Assembly: GCA_035946625.1 (NCBI GenBank)
Contig: DASYZE010000066.1
Coordinates: 39,841-103,840, forward strand
Reading direction: 5' to 3'
Source of the DNA: DASYXZ01 sp035946625
GTDB taxonomy: Bacteria > Acidobacteriota > Terriglobia > UBA7540
DNA length: 64,000 bases
Shown here piece by piece: positions 54,186 through 62,018 of this stretch (position 1 is the first letter of the stretch; each line of letters starts with the position of its first letter). Both the position numbers and the translations under genes were made by a program. Under the pieces are notes generated by a model that worked only from the letters and a program-made list of their open reading frames with translations, ran no database searches and was not told where the DNA came from.

Positions 54186-55778
54186 TCAGTAGCCACCCGG
54201 GAAAAACCTATCTGTAAGCTTATTGGAATGAACCGGCTGGGCTGCCAGTTCGGCACTTTCAGCCAGCCGTTTTATTTCATAGGCGGCTTTGTTTGCCGCT
54301 TGCAAGTAAGCTCGAGCCGCCGCTTCCACTATGTTGTGGCTGGTGGACTTGCCGGTAAATTCGCGCCCGTCAAAAATGGCGCGTATCGAAACTTCCGCCA
54401 TGCCGTCAGTTCCCGGACCCACGGTGTGAACGGAAAAATCTGAAACCGTTCCGGGCACGCCGGTGATACGGTCAATGGCTCGGAAAGCGGAATCACAAGG
54501 ACCCTCGGCGGTGGCCGAATCATGGAATATCCGGCCGTCTTTTTCCAACTCCACGGTAGCTGTTGCCCGGCCCTTGCTGGAGGAGACGGACTGGAGGAGC
54601 CGCATGGTATACGATTCCGGCAAGTGGTCCAGGCCTTCGTTGACAATGCCGATCAGGTCTTCGTCATAAACCTGTTTTTTCCGGTCAGCGATGCGGCAGA
54701 AAAGTTCGTAGGCGCGCTCGATCTCCGGCTTGCTGAGCGTGTATCCCAGTTCTTCATACCGGGAAGCCAATGCGTGGCGTCCGGAATGTTTTCCCAGCAC
54801 AATGTGGTTGCTGGGGGCGCCCACGGTGAGCGGAGTAATGATTTCATACGTGATGGCGTTCTTCAGCACGCCGTCCTGATGGATGCCGGCCTCGTGGGCA
54901 AAGGCGTTGCGGCCTACAATGGCTTTGTTGCGCTGCACTACCATGCCGGTGAGCCGGGTGAGCATCTGGCTGGAAGCGTAAAGTTCCTCGGGATGAATGT
55001 CGGTAAAGACGGGGATCACATCGCGGCGAACATACATCGCCATCACAATTTCTTCCAAAGCCGCGTTGCCCGCGCGCTCCCCAATGCCGTTGATGGTGCA
55101 CTCGATTTGCCGCGCGCCACCCTGAATTCCCGCCAGGGTGTTGGCCACGGCCAGACCCAGATCGTCGTGGGTGTGGGTGCTCAGCATCACGCGATCCATG
55201 CCCGGGACGCGCGCTTTCACTTCCGCGAACATTTGCTGATATTCAGGCTCAATGCAGTAGCCCACCGTATCGGGCAGATTCAGGACGCTCGCGCCGGCTT
55301 CGACCGCCGCATGGCAGCATTCAATCAAGTAGTTGCGATCGGTGCGGCCGGCGTCCTCGGGAGAAAACTCCACGTCTGGACAAAGCGATTTGGCGTGGCT
55401 AACGGATGCGGAAATCATTTTCAAGACTTCGTCGCGCGTTTTGCGCAGCTTGAACTTCAGGTGAATGTCGGAGGTGGCGAGAAAGGTGTGGATGCGCGGG
55501 CGCGCCGCCTCTTTCAACGCGTCCCAGGCGCGGTCGATATCCTTCGCGTTGGCGCGGGCCAGCGCGGCGATCACCGGGCGGCGAACCTCGGCGGAAACGG
55601 CCTTGACGGCCTCATAGTCTCCCACGGATGCGATAGGGAAGCCGGCCTCGAGAATGTCCACGCCCAGGCGGTCAAGCTGGCGGGCCATCTCTACTTTTTC
55701 CTGCACGCTCATGCTGCAGCCGGGCGACTGCTCGCCATCGCGCAGCGTGGTGTCAAAAACAAAAACCTTTTCCGGCAT
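54186..55778 (-). CDS. leuA: 2-isopropylmalate synthase
   Basis: The 530-residue protein has the synthase motifs VFDTTLRDGEQSPGCSMSVQEK, EAGFPIAS, LSTHTHDDLGLAVANTLAGI (metal ligands) and NGIGERAGNAALEE, and a C-terminal LeuA regulatory domain (about 400-525) with leucine feedback. It condenses 2-oxoisovalerate with acetyl-CoA. The start is ATG 55778. A promoter with an operator lies about 85-115 nt upstream (separate entry). Full length matches long-form LeuA. Confidence 0.95.
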   Translation of the reverse strand: MPEKVFVFDTTLRDGEQSPGCSMSVQEKVEMARQLDRLGVDILEAGFPIASVGDYEAVKAVSAEVRRPVIAALARANAKDIDRAWDALKEAARPRIHTFLATSDIHLKFKLRKTRDEVLKMISASVSHAKSLCPDVEFSPEDAGRTDRNYLIECCHAAVEAGASVLNLPDTVGYCIEPEYQQMFAEVKARVPGMDRVMLSTHTHDDLGLAVANTLAGIQGGARQIECTINGIGERAGNAALEEIVMAMYVRRDVIPVFTDIHPEELYASSQMLTRLTGMVVQRNKAIVGRNAFAHEAGIHQDGVLKNAITYEIITPLTVGAPSNHIVLGKHSGRHALASRYEELGYTLSKPEIERAYELFCRIADRKKQVYDEDLIGIVNEGLDHLPESYTMRLLQSVSSSKGRATATVELEKDGRIFHDSATAEGPCDSAFRAIDRITGVPGTVSDFSVHTVGPGTDGMAEVSIRAIFDGREFTGKSTSHNIVEAAARAYLQAANKAAYEIKRLAESAELAAQPVHSNKLTDRFFPGGY

Positions 55779-55860
55779 GGGGATGACCTCCGCCCCACTT
55801 GATTCTCACGACCATCAAGACGCCTGAACCGATGGCTTGAAAATCATCGGGAGTTGGACC

Positions 55861-55890
55861 AGTGTAGCAACCTACCGACCGGTAGGTCAA
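55861..55890 (-). promoter_or_regulatory. leuA promoter with inverted-repeat operator in the spacer
   Basis: On the minus strand TTGACC (55885-55890), an 18-nt spacer and TACACT (55861-55866). The inverted repeat ACCTACCgaccGGTAGGT (55870-55887) fills the spacer and overlaps the -35. This is a typical place for a repressor, for example TetR/LysR-type. The mRNA leader would be about 75 nt. Confidence 0.6.
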
Positions 55891-55928
55891 GATAATTTCC
55901 CATAGACCCCCAGATCTGAGATTGCGGA

Positions 55929-56279
55929 TTAGATCGTGCCTGGGCTGAGGGATAAAATGAGGAGCGACGTTTCGTCCTGTTTTTCAAACGCATCGACGCG
56001 GTGACGCTCCCTCAGCAAAAGGTCTGCAATCATCGATGTCCCGGCGTTTTCGACATCGAGCCAAATGACTTTGGGAGGAAAACCTTCAACGAAACTGCGC
56101 TCCCGGAAATCGGCATCTTTGGAGACGATAGCGAAGCCTTGCGCGCGACAGTAATCCCAAATCTGCCCATCCTCCGCTCCGCGAAGGCCAACTTCCCGAA
56201 CATGCGCGCTTCCAGGATAATCGCGCGCCAGGATTCGCGACAACGCTGTGCTTACGTTCTCGTCGAAAAGGAGTTTCAC
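55929..56279 (-). CDS. DUF5615 PIN-like toxin (intact)
   Basis: The 116-residue protein starts at GTG 56279 and overlaps the upstream DUF433 gene's stop by 4 nt (GTGA). It reads VKLLFDENVSTALSRILARD, VREVGLRGAEDGQIWDYCRA and FAIVSKDADFRERSFVEGFP. Asp7/Glu8 and Asp52/Asp54 are the PIN-like acidic residues. This is the same family as the interrupted toxin at 22855-23217 and serves as an intact comparison. Confidence 0.88.
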   Translation of the reverse strand: MKLLFDENVSTALSRILARDYPGSAHVREVGLRGAEDGQIWDYCRAQGFAIVSKDADFRERSFVEGFPPKVIWLDVENAGTSMIADLLLRERHRVDAFEKQDETSLLILSLSPGTI

Positions 56280-56500
56280 GCTACGGAGTTCGACAGTCGA
56301 CGCTCCCGCGCCGCAGCAAAGGCCAGGCACGCCCGAATATCGTCACGCGTAAGGTCGGGAAAGTCGGCTAGAACTTTGTCTTCGGTCATGCCGCCCGCCA
56401 GATACTCCAGCACGTCGTATACAGTGATCCTGGTCCCTCGGATGCAGGGTTTTCCGCTGCGAACGGCGGGATTCACCGAGATTCGTTCTTGCCAGATCAT
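56276..56500 (-). CDS. DUF433 antitoxin-like protein (second copy)
   Basis: The 74-residue protein reads ISVNPAVRSGKPCIRGTRIT and VYDVLEYLAGGMTEDKVLAD then FPDLTRDDIRACLAFAA, a complete DUF433 winged-helix domain. It overlaps the downstream toxin by 4 nt. The TACAAT box at 56508-56513 with TGG in front (extended -10) lies 7 nt before the ATG, suggesting a leaderless transcript. Confidence 0.88.
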   Translation of the reverse strand: MIWQERISVNPAVRSGKPCIRGTRITVYDVLEYLAGGMTEDKVLADFPDLTRDDIRACLAFAAARERRLSNSVA

Positions 56501-56507
56501 GATTTGG

Positions 56508-56513
56508 ATTGTA
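56508..56513 (-). promoter_or_regulatory. -10 box of the DUF433/DUF5615 module
   Basis: TACAAT with an upstream TGG (extended -10). Seven nt separate it from the ATG. The -35 is poor. Confidence 0.45.
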
Positions 56514-56830
56514 CCACTAAAAACGCAAAGGAGTCATGCAGGCATGTCCCCCGATCTGTTTCCCGGCGCTTCTTCACTTGGCCCAGTTCCGATATGTTGA
56601 CCTAAACGAAATCCTTCGTGAAAAAGCTACAGTGGGCCGCGGAAGGCTCTGCGCCCGACAGCAACAATTAACATAATCTTCATATCAGCTTTACCCCCGG
56701 ACAACACGCATCAAGGTACATTTCATCTTGCCGAGGCCGACCTGCAACTCGGAATTTCCGTTAAGCGGGCCGCCACGCCAAAAAAGGGAGGGAAACACCA
56801 TGAAGTAATTGCTATAAGTTGTGCCGCCTT

Positions 56831-56945
56831 TTATGGAGTGCGGGAGCTTGCTCCCGCTTTGGATTGCGCCGACTCCTTGGGGCATTCAAACAGGCGTGTA
56901 GAACCTCAACCAAGAAAAGCGGCGGCAAGCCGCCGCACTCCATAA
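56831..56945. repeat. 115-bp element with terminal inverted repeats
   Basis: TTATGGAGTGCGG at the left and CCGCACTCCATAA at the right are perfect 13-nt inverted repeats, enclosing GCGGGAGCttGCTCCCGC and GGCGGCaaGCCGCC hairpins. MITE-like. Confidence 0.75.
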
Positions 56946-57287
56946 GAACCGTCGATCGTGGCGTTTGAGCTCATGTGCCTAACGGCTACGGCCCTGGTTT
57001 CAGCGAATGGATAGGCGCGGGCGCGGTGGCCAGTCAGTACGATTGGCCGCTCGTCGCCATGTCGTCTGTCTTGCTGTAAGTGCGCTGAACGTTCCATGAG
57101 TTTGCGCCCGCTGTGATGGTCGCCTCCAGGCGAATGATTACGGCAAGTCTTTCATGCCCTGGATTATATAACGCAATAGACCTGGGCACGCAGCATTTGC
57201 GCCCCGCGTTGCCAACCTTTGATTAAACACCCATATCTCATGGTGCGGAACGTAGACCTCACGCGCGATTGCCGAGCCGGGAGAAGT

Positions 57288-57308
57288 ATGGTATAACAGT
57301 TATACCAT
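57288..57308. promoter_or_regulatory. Palindromic operator/promoter of the BrnT-like module
   Basis: TGGTATAAC-A-GTTATACCA with a flanking A/T pair forms a perfect 21-bp palindrome ending one nt before the start codon. Its TATAAC arm can serve as -10 box (start of transcription about 57304). Confidence 0.6.
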
Positions 57309-57309
57309 C

Positions 57310-57588
57310 ATGCGGTTCCATTTTGATAAGCGCAAAAGCGGGCGGTTACGAGCGAATCCCAAGCGCGGAATCGGTTTCTAGCAGGTGCAGGAAATTTTCT
57401 CGCATCCCTATTATCTTGACCAACGATTGGAATTTCCAAGCCAATTTCGAGCGATAGGTTGGGTGGGCGAACGGCTCTTCGCAGTCATATTCGAGGTGCG
57501 CGAAGACAGGGAAGGTGAATATTTCCACCTGGTCAATCTGTGGAAAGCCACCCAGGAGGAGCAAAAACTTTATGAAGAACACTCGTAA
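57310..57588 (+). pseudogene. BrnT/DUF4258-like toxin with in-frame TAG stop
   Basis: From ATG 57310 the frame reads MRFHFDKRKSGRLRANPKRG then IGF, TAG at 57379-57381, and goes on without break QVQEIFSHPYYLDQRLEFPS, RAIGWVGERLFAVIFEVRED and EGEYFHLVNLWKATQEEQKL to TAA 57588. The HPYYLD, ERLFAVIF and LWKATQEE segments are conserved in BrnT-type ribonuclease toxins, and GF(E/K)(Q)VQEIF is usual there, so a single GAG/CAG/AAG to TAG change explains the stop. Everything else is intact, and the paired antitoxin overlaps its end. Confidence 0.83.
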
Positions 57589-57856
57589 GAACCGAAAGCC
57601 CGTCTCGGCCGAAGCGATTGCCCGCCGAGCTGATCAGGGCAAGGATGTTTCGCGTTATTTCACCAACTCCGGCCGGCTGATGGAGCCCATTCAGCGAGTG
57701 AACGTTGACTTTACCGCGACCATGCTGGAGGAATTAGAAACGGCTGCGCGGGAGTTGAACATCAGCCGGCAGGCGGTGATCAAGACATTAGTCCGGCAAG
57801 CCCTCGACCAGCACTACGCCTCCCGTGCGTCGCGCCCCAGAAAGACTCGCGCCTAA
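57572..57856 (+). CDS. BrnA/CopG-like ribbon-helix-helix antitoxin
   Basis: The start at ATG 57572 overlaps the toxin frame by 17 nt, with GGAG about 10 nt upstream. The 94-residue product reads PVSAEAIARRADQGKDVSRY, RVNVDFTATMLEELETAARE and LNISRQAVIKTLVRQALDQH, a ribbon-helix-helix (CopG/BrnA) DNA-binding fold. It should bind the palindrome at 57288-57308 and neutralise the toxin, if any is made. Confidence 0.83.
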   Translation: MKNTRKNRKPVSAEAIARRADQGKDVSRYFTNSGRLMEPIQRVNVDFTATMLEELETAARELNISRQAVIKTLVRQALDQHYASRASRPRKTRA

Positions 57857-58037
57857 GCTCTCGATTTTTAATCGCCAGTATCAAAAAATGTGGGACGAAG
57901 TCGCTGCCCGCGAAAATGTAAGTTCGGCCACGCTTGCCGTAGGGGCACCCCTTGTGGGTGCCCGTTGTTGGCCAAGAGTGATAAACATCCGGGGACCATC
58001 CGGCGGCTGACGGATCGCCCCCGTTCCTTAAGCCCCC
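57857..58037. other. Non-coding spacer with a GGGCACCC hairpin
   Basis: GGGCACCCcttgtGGGTGCCC at about 57946-57966 is a strong hairpin downstream of the antitoxin and could terminate transcription, but no T-run follows. Confidence 0.4.
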
Positions 58038-58208
58038 TCAGGGGCCCACGCGGCGGACCTCTCCCTGTTGGACTGAATTAAGGATCCTCCTCAATTCAGG
58101 CGCCAGGGGCAAAAGGAGGGGTCGCACGGGAACGCGGGTGCCGGAAAAAACCACGGCGCCGCTCATCACCTCATCCGAACGCGAAACTAGCGGTCTTGAA
58201 TCTGCCAT
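58038..58208 (-). pseudogene. Truncated DUF433 antitoxin remnant
   Basis: GAGGAG lies 4 nt before the ATG at 58208. The 56-codon frame reads LVSRSDEVMSGAVVFSGTRV and PVRPLL and then turns into LLPLAPELRRILNSVQQGEV, unlike the rest of the family. The first half matches DUF433 (VMSGxxVFxGTRVPV), the second half does not. There is no toxin gene next to it. It is a third, decayed DUF433 copy. Confidence 0.7.
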
Positions 58209-58238
58209 GTCACTCCTCATTTTATCGCAACTATTAGC

Positions 58239-58311
58239 TGGCCACCCGCGAAAAGTGGTCAGGCAATTTGCGCCATCGCACGTTGCTCCTGTTCCCATCC
58301 TGCTCACCGCT
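58239..58311. repeat. 73-bp direct repeat, left copy
   Basis: About 90% identical to 59593-59665 (TGGCCACCCGCGAAAAGTGG here, TGGCCACCCCCGAAAAGTGT there). The pair brackets the HigBA-type module at 58599-59239. Confidence 0.8.
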
Positions 58312-58598
58312 CGTATTCTTGATCGCTCACATCCCAAAATGTAGAACGTCGGGGTCACCTGCGACCTTCCCCCCGGGTCGCGCTCTCCACCGCCTCGGTG
58401 CTCTTCGGCCCGAAGCTCTTGCCAAAGTTTTTGATGGATTATTGCGCTGGCTGGGGAAGTCGCAGGAACCGTGACGGCACTCCTCCGCACGTTCTTAACA
58501 TTCATCTTTGCGGAAGAAAAACGGTTCCTGACGCCGTTTCATCATCGGATTCTCCCTGCAGCGGCGTCTGTGCCCCAAGCGCAAAACGTTGGTACACC

Positions 58599-58913
58599 TC
58601 ACGGCTTGTTTGCAAGGGCTTTTTCCACTGCGACCGGGTTTCGATCAATCACCGTCAAGTAGGCACGCACGGCGCTTTCTGGCCGCCTACGTCCCTGCTC
58701 CCATTCCTGGAGCGAGCGGGAGCTCACAGCGTAGCGCCGCGAAAATTCCGCTTGCGACAAGCCCAACTTGGACCGGATTGCCCTGACGTCGACATCCTCA
58801 GGAATCTCGACATAGCGCATGGGAAGGGCTGTCCGCCCTTCCACGTGCTCCACAACTTCCTTCATGGCGGCGATCAAACGCTTGCCCATTTTGGAGTGCT
58901 TGGTTTTGGTCAT
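58599..58913 (-). CDS. HigA-type XRE antitoxin
   Basis: The 104-residue product reads PMRYVEIPEDVDVRAIRSKL and LSQAEFSRRYAVSSRSLQEW then EQGRRRPESAVRAYLTVID, a XRE HTH with the N-terminal arm of the HigA/MqsA family. It overlaps the upstream toxin gene by 4 nt. The operon order is toxin then antitoxin. Confidence 0.88.
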   Translation of the reverse strand: MTKTKHSKMGKRLIAAMKEVVEHVEGRTALPMRYVEIPEDVDVRAIRSKLGLSQAEFSRRYAVSSRSLQEWEQGRRRPESAVRAYLTVIDRNPVAVEKALANKP

Positions 58914-59239
58914 TGCACACCTCTCAAACGATTTACCAGCTCCTTCAATTGATGCTTGTCCCCCGGGGTCAAGTCTTCCTTAACTGCTTTGGCATAGATG
59001 TCGAGGAAGTAGACCACATCGGCTGCCGACCGGTAAAAGTAGATTACCCGAACCCCACCCCGCTTCCCTTTTCCTTGCCGGCCCCACCGCGCCTTGCGAA
59101 CTCCGCCTGTCCCTGATACGACCGGGTGTATTTCCGGGTTCGCCGCGACGTGGAATTCCATCGCCGCGCGCTCTTCTGCGCGGAGTATTTTCGTAACCCG
59201 TTTCTCATAGCCGCTGGTGTAAGCAATTGCGGCGCCCAT
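58910..59239 (-). CDS. HigB/RelE-type toxin
   Basis: The 109-residue product begins MGAAIAYTSGYEKRVTKILR and reads RAAMEFHVAANPEIHPVV, KGKRGGVRVIYFYRSAADVV and YFLDIYAKAVKEDLTPGDKH, the RelE-superfamily layout with ribosome-dependent mRNA cleavage residues expected. The frame is intact. The open frame extends upstream to 59341 but the ATG at 59239 lies just behind a consensus promoter and is the likely start. Confidence 0.87.
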   Translation of the reverse strand: MGAAIAYTSGYEKRVTKILRAEERAAMEFHVAANPEIHPVVSGTGGVRKARWGRQGKGKRGGVRVIYFYRSAADVVYFLDIYAKAVKEDLTPGDKHQLKELVNRLRGVQ

Positions 59240-59245
59240 GCTCGG

Positions 59246-59274
59246 ATTATACGTCGTTGACGGATAACGGTCAA
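59246..59274 (-). promoter_or_regulatory. Promoter of the HigBA-type module
   Basis: TTGACC (59269-59274), 17-nt spacer, TATAAT (59246-59251). Six nt separate the -10 from the toxin ATG, so the mRNA is probably leaderless. CGTC-gtt-GACG (59252-59262) is a short inverted repeat in the spacer. Confidence 0.7.
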
Positions 59275-59592
59275 GCGCGAAGAGCCGGTGGCGATGCGCT
59301 CGCCGCTGGCCACTTGTCACTGCTTCATTGAGCCGCCGCACGATGATGAAGAAATATCGGTTGGAAAGAAAAGGTCGCCGCAGTTTCGATCCGTCGGCTG
59401 ACGGACAGTAGAATCCCCAACCGTGGCGCCAACGGCCACCGAAAAGACGCGGACTCGCCGCTGCGAGCGGCCCGCGCTACTTGCTTTGGAATGTAGACGA
59501 ATTCAAAACTTAAAATTAGATGAATGTCCTCTTCTGAGTTTGTTGCTTGTGCCGGAGATCTAATCCTAGACAATGCAAAAAACGCAACGTAC

Positions 59593-59665
59593 TGGCCACC
59601 CCCGAAAAGTGTTCAGGCGATTTGCGCCATCGCACGTTGCCCCTGTTCCCGGCCTGCTCCCCGCT
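59593..59665. repeat. 73-bp direct repeat, right copy
   Basis: Partner of 58239-58311; seven mismatches by eye. Confidence 0.8.
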
Positions 59666-59784
59666 TCGCGCTCCCTCCAGTTTACGCGCGATGATGCACC
59701 AGCGCCATTGACGTGCAGCTTTGTGATAACATTGGACGAGATTGATAATGTTGGAAATTCACATAATCGATAGGGGATGTTGAA

Positions 59785-61398
59785 ATGGGCTCGCTCTATT
59801 TGAACAGTCTGTCAACGGATCAGCGGAAAGAGCTTGAGGCTCGCCTGCTCAAGTCACAGCACGGAAATTGTTTCATTTGCGAAAAACCGATAGACCCGGT
59901 GCTTCACTCCAATGCTACCGACATTGACCATGTCGAGCCAATAAAAGTTGGGGGGAAAGATGATCCAAGCAATTTTGCGCTGACTCATGCATCTTGTAAC
60001 CGGTCTAAACAGGCAAGCGATCTGCGTGTGGCGCGGGTGCTGGCGAGGTTCGAATCCATCCGAGATGAAGTTGCTCAAGAAAATCGCGGGCCAAACTTGA
60101 GCGATGTTCTCCGCCACTACAAGGGTGCAAAGTATGAATTGCCACTGCGCGTTATTGCAAATACCGTGTATTTTTCATTTCCTGATCTTGGAAGAAATGA
60201 GGTTACGGAGGTTCCTCTATATCAAGATGATCTTAGCGGGCTACGCTATTTTTTCGCGAAACTCCCCATCGAATACCTTCTCCACGATGACCGGATTAAT
60301 CCCAGGGCAGTAGGTGGGAGCTTGAACGGCCTGATCGACGAGTTCCATAAGAAACGACCTCAACTTCAGGTAGCCCTCGCGTGGGCAGAGTTGATGGACA
60401 GACAAGGTATCGCAAAGGTGAAAGTCTTCGACGGCCAGCACAAGACCACGGCGCAAGTTTTGCTCGGTGTGAGAGAGTTGCCTCTGCGCGTGTTCGTGAA
60501 TCCGGATTTGGACATACTGCTTACTGCCAACACCAATGCAGGAACTAGGTTACGCCAGATTGCCTTTGACAAGTCAGTCCAGAGACATCTGGGCAGTGCA
60601 CTCTTTGGAGATCGCCTCGACCGATACAGGAAAGAACATAACCTCCTCGCAGATGCCGAGGAATTTTCTGAAAGAGACTTGGTAAGTCATTTTAAGGGTG
60701 AGTGGCGAGAAATGCGCAGGTATATTCTTGACGCAGAGCGCGACGCCATTACTCACAACCCCGAGAATAAATTGAAGGATTACATCGACTTTGCCGGCAA
60801 GGGTAGTGAGCGACCTCTTTCATATAGCACGGTGGAGAAGACGTTCTACTCATTTTTTATATACGGAGATGCGCTCGAAACTCCTCTTAACTATCGAGTT
60901 GACGAGAATGAGAATCCACGCGACCTCGAAAAAGAACAAATATTAAAGCTGATGAATATCATCGCTGAGAGAGTGTACATCGGCAGATTTGACCCCGCGA
61001 TTGGCACCGCGCGGATTGAAAACCAAATACAGAAGGGTGGGGATATTCCTGAACCACACCTCATTGCCTTTCGCTTGAGCCGCGAGGAAATCTTGTATTC
61101 TTGGCTCAGGTTTGTTCGCCAAATCGTGCAAAATTATTTCATCACAACCGGCAGGCCAATACAGGAAAGCAAATTGACTCAGTACCGATTTCCAGAGCCC
61201 CTTTGGGATGGCATAGAGAATTTCATCGACAACCTGATTAAAATGCCGCTCTGGGTGAACCGTGACCTTTCTTTGTCTGTGTTTGGTGGCAGGCAGAATT
61301 ACGAATATTGGCAGACAGTCTTTGAGTCAGGTAAAACGCCTCAGGGACAACAAGTACTGCCCGGTGGCATAAATCTGATGAAAATGATTCAATCATAA
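59785..61398 (+). CDS. HNH endonuclease fused to a DGQHR (DndB/ParB-like) domain
   Basis: The 537-residue protein starts with an HNH/zinc-finger nuclease (GNCFICEKPIDPV with Cys29 and Cys32; DIDHVEPIKVGG with His49; NFALTHASCNRSKQ with Cys71, Asn72). After a linker the DGQHR family core appears: VKVFDGQHKTTAQVLLGVRE (Asp216-Lys220), with LRQIAFDKSVQRHLG downstream. DGQHR is also found in DndB of DNA phosphorothioation. The C-terminal 250 residues are helical and unassigned. Codon use is AT-richer than the flanks, suggesting transfer. No HKH partner gene adjoins it, and the role, perhaps phage or plasmid defence, is inferred only. Confidence 0.75.
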   Translation: MGSLYLNSLSTDQRKELEARLLKSQHGNCFICEKPIDPVLHSNATDIDHVEPIKVGGKDDPSNFALTHASCNRSKQASDLRVARVLARFESIRDEVAQENRGPNLSDVLRHYKGAKYELPLRVIANTVYFSFPDLGRNEVTEVPLYQDDLSGLRYFFAKLPIEYLLHDDRINPRAVGGSLNGLIDEFHKKRPQLQVALAWAELMDRQGIAKVKVFDGQHKTTAQVLLGVRELPLRVFVNPDLDILLTANTNAGTRLRQIAFDKSVQRHLGSALFGDRLDRYRKEHNLLADAEEFSERDLVSHFKGEWREMRRYILDAERDAITHNPENKLKDYIDFAGKGSERPLSYSTVEKTFYSFFIYGDALETPLNYRVDENENPRDLEKEQILKLMNIIAERVYIGRFDPAIGTARIENQIQKGGDIPEPHLIAFRLSREEILYSWLRFVRQIVQNYFITTGRPIQESKLTQYRFPEPLWDGIENFIDNLIKMPLWVNRDLSLSVFGGRQNYEYWQTVFESGKTPQGQQVLPGGINLMKMIQS

Positions 61399-61401
61399 AA
61401 A

Positions 61402-61438
61402 GCGCGGATCCTCCGCTATCGGGGTCCGCGGTTCTTCA
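61402..61438 (+). terminator. Hairpin after the HNH gene
   Basis: GCGCGGATCC...GGGGTCCGCG pairs over nine positions and is followed by GTTCTTC. It begins a repeated unit also seen at 62621. Confidence 0.5.
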
Positions 61439-61507
61439 TTCGCAATACCCACTGGCCTCACCGACGGAGGTTATCGCTACGCCTGCTCACTGCCCGGTCC
61501 GTGCCGG
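61402..61507. repeat. GCGCGG...TGCCCGG repeat unit, copy 1
   Basis: A hairpin, then TTCTTCATTCGCAATAC, a GACGGAGG-type stretch and TGCCCGGTCCGTGCCGG. Similar order at 62621-62717; a partial relative lies near 25150-25230. Confidence 0.5.
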
Positions 61508-61583
61508 GAAACAATAATTTCGGTTTAGTTTTTCGTGCAGCCGATAACGTACACTGTAATAGCTGGGAAATCAACCGGGAAAA

Positions 61584-61652
61584 ACAGTAGACGGTAGACT
61601 GTAGACAGTAGACGGGGGGGGCAGGTAGGCAGCAGACTGTAGACGGCAGACG
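61584..61652. repeat. GTAGAC/CAGAC tandem repeat array
   Basis: About nine spaced copies of GTAGACN or CAGACN in this stretch. Confidence 0.6.
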
Positions 61653-61685
61653 GAGGGCAAGAATGGCGGGACAAGAGGACGCGCA

Positions 61686-62018
61686 TTAATGAACGAGGGC
61701 AAGCTCTTTCTCAACCACTTCTTCGTGAGTCTGCACAAATTTAACCTTGGCGTCGATGCCCAAGCGCCCGGCGTAGTAAAGCAATTTGTCCACGGTCTTG
61801 TGGGCGATCTTCCCGTTGAGCAGTTCGCTTACCCGCGGCTGAGGCTCTCCGAGGATTATTTGCAATTCCTTTTGCGAATACTTTTTCGCGCACTTCAGGA
61901 TGGCCTGATACAAGCCGGCCTTGAGCTTGAGCGCCGTTGCACTCTCCGCTGAAAAGCCCAGGTCGTCCAGCACGTTCCCGTGCGTTACATGGGTTGGCTT
62001 GTTAGCCCCGCTTTTCAT
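61686..62018 (-). CDS. HTH_37-type XRE antitoxin
   Basis: The 110-residue protein reads DLGFSAESATALKLKAGLYQ and ILKCAKKYSQKELQIILGEP then RVSELLNGKIAHKTVDKLL, a XRE helix-turn-helix with the loop of the HigA2/HTH_37 family that pairs with Gp49-like toxins. It overlaps the toxin gene by 17 nt. It should bind the promoter/operator at 62414-62443. Confidence 0.87.
   Translation of the reverse strand: MKSGANKPTHVTHGNVLDDLGFSAESATALKLKAGLYQAILKCAKKYSQKELQIILGEPQPRVSELLNGKIAHKTVDKLLYYAGRLGIDAKVKFVQTHEEVVEKELALVH

Larger units (their letters stand above)
56501..57309. other. Non-coding region with palindromic element and operator
   Basis: Holds a MITE-like element (56831-56945) and the TA operator (57288-57308). 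No gene found. Confidence 0.45.
59240..59784. other. Non-coding region with a direct repeat
   Basis: Holds the promoter of the HigBA module (59246-59274) and the right copy of the 73-bp repeat. Nothing else evident; 59470-59580 is AT-richer. Confidence 0.4.
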
